Positions 22,439 through 29,089 of a stretch of DNA of 29,089 nucleotides are shown here, in pieces; within the stretch, counting starts at the first letter, position 1; each line of letters begins with the position of its first letter. Below the pieces are notes generated by a model. The model did no database searches, was not told the origin of the DNA, and was given only the letters and a program-made list of their open reading frames with translations. The position numbers were made by a program, and so were the translations under genes. The DNA comes from Proteiniphilum sp. UBA5384 (lineage in GTDB: Bacteria; Bacteroidota; Bacteroidia; Bacteroidales; Dysgonomonadaceae). The stretch spans positions 1 through 29,089 of the forward strand of contig NZ_DHOS01000024.1 in the NCBI RefSeq assembly GCF_002410825.1, read 5' to 3'.

Positions 22439-23482
22439 ATGAGGAAAATTATTTACATTTTAGTATTCACATTGGGTGTATGCGGCTATTACGCGATCGC
22501 TTGTGCGTCAACTCCCAATGAGCCCGATACTCCGCCCCCGCGGGCGGAGATCAGGACACTCCCGGAATTAAAGAATGCCTACGGAATCGACTTGTCAGTT
22601 TATATTTATAAGCGTACCCTAGATCAATATGCAGGTAAAACCACTGAGTTAGCCAAAGTGATAGTCGATTTTGGCTTTACTGATGTTTACCTGAATTTCG
22701 GCAGGTGTCAAATACCCTGCGATCCGGACTTGGCAAACTATATCAGAAAGCTTATTTCAGCCCTGTCCGCGCATCAAATAAAAGTACATGCTTTGGCATT
22801 CACGGAGATTAATCCCATTGGTGATGAACAGCAGGAGACATTAGAGGTACTTGCCGATTTTCAGGCCGCTTCAGCTCCAAACGAACGTTTTGCCGGTATC
22901 AACTTCGATATCGAACCTCATATCATGCGCCAAAACAGGGATAACTGGAAAAAAGTATCCGACAAATATGGATTACAGCATATTGACTGGCAATCGGACA
23001 ACGGCTACGGCAAGGACGGTGTGAACTCTAAAGTCATGCAATTTGTCTTGGATCAGATCGGTCAAATCCGACAAAAAACTGTAGATAACAATTACATCTA
23101 TTCCCAGGCATTAGGCCATTTTTTCGAGGATCGATATCAAGACGGGAACCTTTCGGCTGGTAGCGTTAATGATTTTTTGGAGGTGTGTGATCATGTGATT
23201 ATCATGAACTATACTGATGACACCAACCGGCTTATCAAATTTTCCATGGCTGAATTCACCAATGCCAATAAACCCGGGTCTGTAGAAATTGCGGTTAAGA
23301 CTGCGGATAATGGCGTGGGAGACTTAAGTACCACCTTTGCAGACGAAGATTGGGATACAATGATGGAAGCCCTTGTGGCTTTGTGTGAGGCCGCCAAACC
23401 CTATTCTACGTTCAAGGGTGTATCCATTTTTGAACTCCAAAGCTTTGAAGAACTTTGGAAAGAAAGGAACCATAACAAATAA
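22439..23482 (+). CDS. GH18-like TIM-barrel lipoprotein (putative endo-N-acetylglucosaminidase or binding protein)
   Basis: The ATG at 22439 is chosen over an in-frame TTG at 22427 that overlaps the previous stop; it gives 347 residues. A lipoprotein-type start ends AIAC. The body looks like a TIM barrel: YGIDLSVYIY and VIVDFGFTDVYLNFG (early strands), VHALAFTEIN, GINFDIEPH (residues about 153-161) and VIIMNYTDD (residues about 253-261). The last two sit where GH18 enzymes carry DxxDxDxE and MxYD. Here the first two aspartates read A and N while D157 and E159 remain, so the catalytic Asp-x-Glu pair is kept. GH18 includes chitinases and endo-N-acetylglucosaminidases, fitting nagAB upstream. 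This is a motif-level call; another TIM-barrel hydrolase family is possible. Confidence 0.5.
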   Translation: MRKIIYILVFTLGVCGYYAIACASTPNEPDTPPPRAEIRTLPELKNAYGIDLSVYIYKRTLDQYAGKTTELAKVIVDFGFTDVYLNFGRCQIPCDPDLANYIRKLISALSAHQIKVHALAFTEINPIGDEQQETLEVLADFQAASAPNERFAGINFDIEPHIMRQNRDNWKKVSDKYGLQHIDWQSDNGYGKDGVNSKVMQFVLDQIGQIRQKTVDNNYIYSQALGHFFEDRYQDGNLSAGSVNDFLEVCDHVIIMNYTDDTNRLIKFSMAEFTNANKPGSVEIAVKTADNGVGDLSTTFADEDWDTMMEALVALCEAAKPYSTFKGVSIFELQSFEELWKERNHNK

Positions 23483-23524
23483 TAAATATCAATTTGGCTA
23501 TCATCACCTTAAAGAAAGAACTTT

Positions 23525-25894
23525 ATGAAATCAAAAATTATTATAGGAGTTTTATTTTTTATACATTGCTTCGCTACGGAAACCGCTTTCGCCCAAATCA
23601 CGTTGGCAAGTAATGGAAAAAGCGACTTCCAGATAGTCGTCCCTTCAAAGGCTTCAGGCTCCATACGAGTCGCGGCTGAGGATTTCACGGATATGTTCCA
23701 ACAGAGTACAGGCATAAAATTACCAACGGTCGTTGAGGACAGGTACAAAGGTTCCGGTCCATTTGTAAGCTTAGGCAACACAAAACAGGCTCGTGAGGCC
23801 GGTATCAGTATGGAGGGCATAAAAGATGAAGGTTTTCGCATTATCGTCGCCAAGGGGAACCTGTTTATACTTGGGATAGATACCCCGGACAGGGAAACAA
23901 CCAAAGACGGCGGAACCAGTAACGGAACCGCTAACGGGGTCTATACTTTCTTAGAAGACTATCTAGATGCCCGATGGCTGATGCCCGGGGAACTGGGGAA
24001 AGTGGTTGCCGAACACGAGACACTCGTTATAGAAAATATCAACCGCTTAGAAAATCCGTCATTTGTCTCACGAAAACTTCCATACTTAGATGCATCATGG
24101 ACAATGCGAAACACCTCCACCGCGGTAAATGAATGGGAGCGACGCCAGCGATTAGGGTATTCTATCAATCTCTGGCATGGGCACAATTGGCAGCAGACAG
24201 TGCCGGAATCCCTGTGGAAAAAGCATCCGGAATGGTTTGCCATGATCAACGGCAAAAGGTCTAAGCCCGGGTTTCGTTACAAGTTGGAAACCACAAACCC
24301 GGAATTGGTTCAATTTTTTGCGGAAAAAGCTATTGAACAACTAAGAAAGGATAAAGTCCCCAGAACATTCTCCCTGTCGCCCAGCGATTCCGGAGGATGG
24401 AGCGAAAGTCCGGAGAGCAAAGCTCTTTATGATGCACCTGTTGAGGGTAATAGACATCCGGGCATGTCATCTTTGGTATTGAAGTTTTATCACGATGTAG
24501 CAGAAATTGTGCAACGAGAATATCCGGAAGGCAAATTGGCGGGATACCTGTATGACTCTTATTTATATCCACCCACTAAAGTTGAGATGAAGCTTCCGGA
24601 TAATTTTATTCCAGTAATTGCTCCAAGTTCAATCACCTATGGTTTTCGGTTGTATCATGACAAAAATAAACAAGATTGGTTGCACGTGATGCGCTCTTGG
24701 GCCAAGGTAGCACCGGAAATTTGGTCGTATTACGATATTCCGAATGCTTTTAACCTATGGCGGATTACGGCAGACTACGACCGGCTTACCGGTGCTACGG
24801 GCATCATCACTCCACCCGCTGCGGAATTGTTGAACTTTATCTTCTCCGGTTTAGTTGAAAATAAGGTTCGGGGGGGCTACCTGTTTGGAACCCCATCCTG
24901 GAGCAATACTGCAATCGCCAATTATATGTTGGCTAAAATGATGTGGAACCCCGAGCTTGATGCTTATGATGTGCAGCGGGATTGGTTGTATCACGCTTAT
25001 GGTCCTGCAGCAGGGGCTGAGATGGAAAAGTTCTACAATAAGCTGGAAGATGTTTTTAGGGAATACTCCAAAACCAATGTTATAAACTCGCGACCAAACG
25101 ATAGGATGTTTAATGACTTATACGGGGAGAACTATCCGGATATTGAAAAAAAATTCCTTGATGCTTTATCAAAAGAGATGAGCCCGGATCAAAGAATCCG
25201 GCTGGAAATGATTGAAAATAATATGGCCGTTTTACAGTGGCGTCTCCGCAATGCGGGATTTCTTTCCGAGGATTTCTCTTCACCCTTATGCCGTACAACC
25301 GCTCAGATCAGCGAACTTTTGATAAAAAACGCCGATGTCTTCCCCTATTTTCCGGAAGCGCTGATAGGATGGTGCCAACGTGATCTTAATTCCCTCAGGC
25401 ATATACCATTTAACGTTATATCTTCATTACCCGACAGCAACAGCGGAAGTTTGCCTTTGCAGGACAAAAACCTCGTTGTGTTACACGCTGATGAAAATAG
25501 AGATGTCAAACTGCATACCCGGAAAGTAGATCATGCTTCATTATACGTCTCCTGCATCATCAAGAAATCTACCGGGGAGGAGATATATCGAGGCCTCTTG
25601 GATAAAGATAATCCTATAAGTTTCAAGGCAGAGAAAGGAACTAGCTATTATCTCTATTTCCCCGCGCGCCCCGGCACTTCTATGAATATCAATATTACCG
25701 GAAAGATAGCATCAGCACATGCTTCAAACCGGGAAATTATAGTCAAAAGAGATAAAGAAAGTCCTATTTATGTTTATGTGCCGTACAAAAAAAATGACGC
25801 AATTATAGCGGCTGAGCAATTGAGCGACAACACAGTGAATATTATAAAAATAAATCAGTTGGAACAAACCGCGCGTTTGGATCCACAAGATTAG
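23525..25894 (+). CDS. DUF4838-domain glycoside hydrolase (GH163-like)
   Basis: The 789-residue protein has a Sec signal peptide ending near TAFAQ (residue 24). Residues about 25-155 form an alpha-glucuronidase-N-terminal-like domain (DFTDMFQQSTGIKLP; GVYTFLEDYLDARWLMPGELG). The TIM-barrel DUF4838 domain follows, with SLSPSDSGGWSESPESKAL near residues 282-300 and PEIWSYYDIPNAF near 398-410, then a helical region and a beta-rich C-terminus. As I recall, characterised DUF4838 proteins founded family GH163, endo-beta-N-acetylglucosaminidases acting on N-glycans; most members are untested. That activity would fit nagA, nagB and the GlcNAc-type symporter. Catalytic residues were not assigned. It starts 42 bases after the GH18-like gene in the same operon. 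Confidence 0.8.
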   Translation: MKSKIIIGVLFFIHCFATETAFAQITLASNGKSDFQIVVPSKASGSIRVAAEDFTDMFQQSTGIKLPTVVEDRYKGSGPFVSLGNTKQAREAGISMEGIKDEGFRIIVAKGNLFILGIDTPDRETTKDGGTSNGTANGVYTFLEDYLDARWLMPGELGKVVAEHETLVIENINRLENPSFVSRKLPYLDASWTMRNTSTAVNEWERRQRLGYSINLWHGHNWQQTVPESLWKKHPEWFAMINGKRSKPGFRYKLETTNPELVQFFAEKAIEQLRKDKVPRTFSLSPSDSGGWSESPESKALYDAPVEGNRHPGMSSLVLKFYHDVAEIVQREYPEGKLAGYLYDSYLYPPTKVEMKLPDNFIPVIAPSSITYGFRLYHDKNKQDWLHVMRSWAKVAPEIWSYYDIPNAFNLWRITADYDRLTGATGIITPPAAELLNFIFSGLVENKVRGGYLFGTPSWSNTAIANYMLAKMMWNPELDAYDVQRDWLYHAYGPAAGAEMEKFYNKLEDVFREYSKTNVINSRPNDRMFNDLYGENYPDIEKKFLDALSKEMSPDQRIRLEMIENNMAVLQWRLRNAGFLSEDFSSPLCRTTAQISELLIKNADVFPYFPEALIGWCQRDLNSLRHIPFNVISSLPDSNSGSLPLQDKNLVVLHADENRDVKLHTRKVDHASLYVSCIIKKSTGEEIYRGLLDKDNPISFKAEKGTSYYLYFPARPGTSMNINITGKIASAHASNREIIVKRDKESPIYVYVPYKKNDAIIAAEQLSDNTVNIIKINQLEQTARLDPQD

Positions 25895-25917
25895 AGTCAA
25901 ACAAACATTTAAACATT

Positions 25918-26871
25918 ATGATTATGAAAAAAATTATTTATTTGTTTTTTGTTGGCGTTTTCCTTTTTACATATTGCAGTAAGGGTGACGAAAATCCCGA
26001 TCCCGATGATAAAGTATCAATCAACGTGACCACATCCGGAGAGTCTGTCAAGGCCGGGGAAGAACAATTATTCGCCTTTACAGGGGATATCAGTAGGGTT
26101 GAATTCTATTCCGGCGAGCCGGGTCATGTATACGAATACAAAGACCGCACAGAGAGGGAGTTGGAAGGTGATGTCACAATGTCATTTATGGCAAGGGTGA
26201 TGAACGGCTATGAATTCCCCATGGAACTGGATGCTTTTGTATCTACCAACTTCTCTGGTGAATATACTTATGCGGCAGTTTCAGCCGCAGATTGGACATC
26301 CTTCAGTGACAAGATTACTTTCCCGCTAACCAGTGCAGATGGACCTGCCGAGGATGGCAAGATAAATAACAGTATCAAGATAACCGATCTGATGGAGCAA
26401 GGTAAAACTTTTTGGGTGGGCTTTAGATATATTTGCCCGGACCGTCCTCCGGCACCGAGAAACAGCCGTCAATGGCGTATCGGATTCTACACATTAAACC
26501 ACGAACTTTCCGGTGAGACAATATCGCATTCTAATTACAGTGATGCCGATTGGAATTCCCAGTGGACTTTCATAACCGAGGGGAATGTAGAATCGGGTAG
26601 AGCTCCAAGTATAGTAACCGCAGATGGAAATGCATTGAATTTTCTCGGGAATCAAACATCTTCATACGAAGGTTTCGAAGCGTGGGGCATCAGTAATGCA
26701 CATGATATATTCACCGTGGATCCCGACGAGGGAGTTACCATCGAATCGCCATCTGAGAAGTACAGTCACTTGTATGCGGCAGCCGGTACGTACGAAGCAA
26801 CGTTTGTCCTCCGCGGTCCCGAGGGTACAGAATCGGTTGTCAAGAAAATAACCATTACGGTTGTTCCTTGA
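25918..26871 (+). CDS. DUF5017-family surface lipoprotein, copy 2
   Basis: The 317-residue lipoprotein has its lipobox cysteine at residue 20 (FTYC), followed by SKGDE, an acidic tether resembling surface-export signals of Bacteroidota lipoproteins. Architecture equals copy 1: PKD-like strand with FTGDISRVEFYSGEPGHVYEYKDR (FYSGEPG at 63-69), TMSFMARVMNGYEFPMELDAFVST, FWVGFRYICPDRPPAPRNSRQWRI, ALNFLGN and a final Ig/PKD-like strand. A cluster of aromatic residues (FWVGF, QWTF, QWRI) could form glycan contacts, though no ligand is known. It starts 23 bases after the DUF4838 gene. A second in-frame ATG lies two codons downstream (25924). Confidence 0.84.
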   Translation: MIMKKIIYLFFVGVFLFTYCSKGDENPDPDDKVSINVTTSGESVKAGEEQLFAFTGDISRVEFYSGEPGHVYEYKDRTERELEGDVTMSFMARVMNGYEFPMELDAFVSTNFSGEYTYAAVSAADWTSFSDKITFPLTSADGPAEDGKINNSIKITDLMEQGKTFWVGFRYICPDRPPAPRNSRQWRIGFYTLNHELSGETISHSNYSDADWNSQWTFITEGNVESGRAPSIVTADGNALNFLGNQTSSYEGFEAWGISNAHDIFTVDPDEGVTIESPSEKYSHLYAAAGTYEATFVLRGPEGTESVVKKITITVVP

Positions 26872-26888
26872 ATTAAAGGGGGGATCCG

Positions 26889-28865
26889 ATGAAAGCTTTT
26901 ATTTTTTTATATTTATTTCTCTTTCCTGTATTGATAGGGTGCGATAAGACAAGCAGCGTACCGTTGGATCAGGAAGAAGAGACAAATGTTGATCCAATTC
27001 CAGACCCCGGCATAGAGGAGGCAGGGGACGTTTACCTCTCCTTTTCTACCCGGGTACTCAACACGTATGAATTACCCCGGGAATTGAACCTATTTATTTC
27101 TACTGATTTTGACGGGATATACAGCTATGATAAGGTAAACTCGGCAACCTGGAAAAATATCAGCGATAAATTCTCGTTTCCCCTTACTGACACAGGGCTG
27201 ACTCCGGGCGGAGAGACAGATATTTCGGAGTATTTAACCGCCGGATCCCCTTTTTTTATTGCTTTCAGATATAAAACCACGGAGATGCCGCCGGCTGCCC
27301 GGATAGGAAGGAACTGGCGCGTGGAGGAGTTCTCCTTGAGCTATCACCTCAAAGAGGAGTCTAAAATCCTTATCCAACAAGAATCTGCCGACTGGACATT
27401 GGTGGAGCATGGTGAAGTAGATCCGGGTCGGGGAGGCACTATCCAGCAGAACCGTTTGAACTTTTATTCAAACAATATCAATAGAGATATCTCACTTGAT
27501 ATCTGGGCAATTACCAAACCCATCATTCTTGATCCGGAAATTTATACCGCAAATTGTTATGACTTTGGAACGTGTTATGATTATGATCTACCCAAAAGCC
27601 CGGGTAAAACAGCGGAAGAGGTATATATCCCGAATGGCTTTGTAGAAACAAGCGATATCATCTACTTTAAAGTGGATGAACAAGGTTCGGCAGGTGTTAT
27701 TGAAAAAGTTATTTCAGATTACAACAAGCATATTGTGGGAAAGGTTGACGGGTACACCCAAGAAGTAACTTCCAAAGAAGAGTTATCAGACAAGGATGGG
27801 AAGCCCTTAGATTGGAACTATCGAATGGATATTATCCATCCTGTGACACCCTCCAAACCGCGCCCGGTTTTCCTTGTGGTAGGTACCCAAATAAAGCGTA
27901 ATATGCCAAGGCATACACCTTTCCAGCAAGTTTTTGCAAAAAGAGGATACGTTACCGTCATCATCGACCATGCGTGGAGTCCGATTGACCGGCTACTTGA
28001 AGATAATGCGGCAAATTATTCGTTGGAATCCCTCACCGGGGTAAAAGCCTATACTGCCGCCATACGCTACTTGCGAGCCAATGCGGAGAAATACAGCATC
28101 GATCCCGAACGGATAGGCGGCCTGGGGCACTCCAAGGGTTCTTATGCCATTGCACGGTTGTCAGACCCCACTATCAATCACGCATCAAGTGAGCGATTTC
28201 AATATATCGAGCCCATGTCACCACAGCCGAATACCGGGTATCCCAGTCATATCCAAGTAGGATACCAGTCGATGGGCAATGGAACCCGGGGATCTCGGAG
28301 TTATGTAAAAGACAACTATCCCCCAACGATCACCGCCGTGGGGAAATATGACACGTACAACCAGTGGGCCGTTTGGCCCGACGTGGTGGCGGCATATGCT
28401 GAAGACCGTAGTGCTAATTGGTTGGGAATACCAATGTTGGATAGAGGACATGAGATGGCCACAGGCGTGCAGCATGATCTTGGATACGTCCGGGAGGAGG
28501 CAGTTGAGAAATTCTTCTCCAATTACCTGGAACCGGATCTTCCACCCAACGTGCTCTATGTGGCTCCTTTCAATGGGTACAACAATGAGAATATCATCAA
28601 AGCAAACCAGCCCGTTATTGTCCATTTTTCTCCTCGGATGGATGTTGCATCGGTGAAGGATATGGTCAAAGTTTTAGATATGGATAGCGGTCAAGAGGTC
28701 AAAGGAGAATGGAAAGTGTTGAGAAAAGACACCTATTTTATCTTTACTCCCGGAATAGGCAGCTTCCAAAGTAAGCACTATAAAGTAACCATAAGCTCAA
28801 GCACAAAAAGCATCCATGGTGTTTCTTTAGGGAAACCCATCGAACATGTGTTTTCAATCAATTAG
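26889..28865 (+). CDS. Lipoprotein fusion: DUF5017-like domain, alpha/beta-hydrolase, bacterial Ig-like domain
   Basis: The 658-residue lipoprotein has its lipobox cysteine at residue 18 (LIGC). Residues about 50-215 match the second part of DUF5017 (YLSFSTRVLNTYELPRELNLFISTDFDG, FFIAFRYKT, NRLNFYSNN); the PKD-like FYSGEPG part of copies 1 and 2 is missing. Residues about 300-540 form an alpha/beta-hydrolase: PVFLVVGTQ, FAKRGYVTVIIDH, nucleophile motif GLGHSKGS with S415, and H521 in DRGHEMA as a plausible catalytic histidine. Residues about 555-658 are an SbsA/Big_5-type Ig-like domain (APFNGYNNENIIKANQPVIVHFSPRMD). The layout suggests a surface-tethered esterase carrying its own glycan-binding module (inference). 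Its substrate is unknown. It starts 17 bases after copy 2. Confidence 0.78.
   Translation: MKAFIFLYLFLFPVLIGCDKTSSVPLDQEEETNVDPIPDPGIEEAGDVYLSFSTRVLNTYELPRELNLFISTDFDGIYSYDKVNSATWKNISDKFSFPLTDTGLTPGGETDISEYLTAGSPFFIAFRYKTTEMPPAARIGRNWRVEEFSLSYHLKEESKILIQQESADWTLVEHGEVDPGRGGTIQQNRLNFYSNNINRDISLDIWAITKPIILDPEIYTANCYDFGTCYDYDLPKSPGKTAEEVYIPNGFVETSDIIYFKVDEQGSAGVIEKVISDYNKHIVGKVDGYTQEVTSKEELSDKDGKPLDWNYRMDIIHPVTPSKPRPVFLVVGTQIKRNMPRHTPFQQVFAKRGYVTVIIDHAWSPIDRLLEDNAANYSLESLTGVKAYTAAIRYLRANAEKYSIDPERIGGLGHSKGSYAIARLSDPTINHASSERFQYIEPMSPQPNTGYPSHIQVGYQSMGNGTRGSRSYVKDNYPPTITAVGKYDTYNQWAVWPDVVAAYAEDRSANWLGIPMLDRGHEMATGVQHDLGYVREEAVEKFFSNYLEPDLPPNVLYVAPFNGYNNENIIKANQPVIVHFSPRMDVASVKDMVKVLDMDSGQEVKGEWKVLRKDTYFIFTPGIGSFQSKHYKVTISSSTKSIHGVSLGKPIEHVFSIN
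27005..27056 (+). repeat. 52-base segment repeated at 29024-29075
   Basis: The segment beginning CCCCGGCATAGAGGAGG and ending TACCCGGGTA occurs in both the fusion gene and the truncated gene at 29024-29075, with 48 of 52 bases identical. The final 23 bases are identical. It encodes the linker-to-DUF5017 junction (PGIEEAGDVYLSFSTRV versus PGIEEVGDVNLSFSTRV). Confidence 0.8.
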
Positions 28866-28892
28866 TTTTAACAAGCATAATATATTTCAATA

Positions 28893-29089
28893 ATGCGGAA
28901 ATCTCATTTTTCACACCTGCTGACTGTTACAATGTTATCGTTATCGTTCTTATTTTCATCGTGCCAAGATACGATTGATGACCCGTTGGATTCCGGAGAG
29001 GAAACTGTTGATCCTGATCCGGGCCCCGGCATAGAGGAGGTGGGTGACGTTAACCTCTCCTTTTCTACCCGGGTAGAAAAGGAGAGGTT
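28893..29089 (+). CDS. Start of another DUF5017-type lipoprotein (3' truncated; last 14 bases doubtful)
   Basis: An ATG at 28893 opens a lipoprotein signal with cysteine at residue 24 (FSSC), then an acidic linker and GIEEVGDVNLSFSTRV, matching GIEEAGDVYLSFSTRV of the fusion protein upstream. It is thus the fourth DUF5017-type gene and, like the fusion, appears to lack the PKD-like part. After the shared GGGTA (ending at 29075) the sequence departs abruptly from the paralogue and instead reads back the reverse complement of the preceding bases. Residues after FSTRV should not be trusted. What follows in the real genome is unknown; another hydrolase fusion is possible. Confidence 0.65.
   Translation, partial: MRKSHFSHLLTVTMLSLSFLFSSCQDTIDDPLDSGEETVDPDPGPGIEEVGDVNLSFSTRVEKER
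29024..29075 (+). repeat. Second copy of the 52-base segment
   Basis: This copy differs from 27005-27056 at four positions. It ends in TACCCGGGTA, itself a 10-base palindrome, which is the centre of the larger palindrome at the window end. Confidence 0.8.
29052..29089. repeat. Perfect 38-base palindrome at the window end
   Basis: Bases 29052-29070 and 29071-29089 are exact reverse complements (19 of 19) with no spacer, and the palindrome ends on the last base of the window. The left arm is normal coding sequence shared with the upstream paralogue. The right arm replaces the expected coding sequence, so it is probably a fold-back artefact. Confidence 0.9.

Noticed and set aside
1..29089. CRISPR arrays, tRNA or rRNA genes, insertion sequences, phage genes
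   Set aside because: No regularly spaced repeats, cloverleaf sequences, transposase or integrase motifs were seen on either strand.

Overview
This window looks like a Bacteroidales chromosome, possibly Dysgonomonadaceae or a close relative. The evidence is a Bacteroidales-type ribosomal protein S15, a SusC/SusD pair, a XylR-type (sugar-binding plus AraC HTH) regulator, and promoters of the Bacteroidota form TTTG-N19-TAnnTTTG instead of sigma70-like boxes. Every recognisable gene lies on the + strand. There are no tRNA or rRNA genes, CRISPR arrays, transposases or integrases.

Layout. (1) 1-745: the 3' end of a carboxypeptidase-regulatory-like-domain protein, then rpsO with its own promoter and a strong terminator. 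(2) 746-1066: a gene-free stretch holding a complete, short, apparently non-coding transcription unit of about 90 nt (candidate sRNA), followed by a promoter for the regulator. (3) 1067-5753: XylR-like regulator, FucP/NagP-type sugar:H+ symporter, nagA and nagB, a cytoplasmic amino-sugar module that would take N-acetylglucosamine-type sugars to fructose-6-phosphate. The kinase or phosphorylating step is not in the window. (4) 5766-13984: six consecutive Gfo/Idh/MocA-family oxidoreductases, each with an export signal (two Sec signal peptides, one lipobox, three Tat signals), including two duplicated pairs. (5) 14024-16390: a large exported protein with two alpha/beta-hydrolase domains, the first CE15-like. 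(6) 16717-end: a polysaccharide utilisation locus: SusC, SusD, a DUF5017 lipoprotein, a GH18-like TIM-barrel lipoprotein, a DUF4838 (GH163-like) glycosidase, a second DUF5017 lipoprotein, a DUF5017-like/alpha-beta-hydrolase/Ig-like fusion, and the start of a fourth member cut by the window end.

How the parts may work together (inference). The surface DUF5017 and SusD lipoproteins and SusC would capture and import a glycan. The DUF4838 and GH18-like proteins (both families include endo-N-acetylglucosaminidases) and the esterases would trim it. The exported Gfo/Idh/MocA enzymes could act oxidatively on sugars in the periplasm, and the released amino sugar would enter through the MFS symporter and be processed by NagA and NagB. 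The XylR-like protein is the only regulator visible; no HTCS or ECF-sigma/anti-sigma gene sits beside susCD.

Most notable: the six-gene exported oxidoreductase cluster tied to nagAB; the orphan short transcription unit at 830-955; the DUF5017 family expansion with a hydrolase fusion; and a perfect 38-bp palindrome that forms the last bases of the window and is probably a fold-back assembly or amplification artefact.
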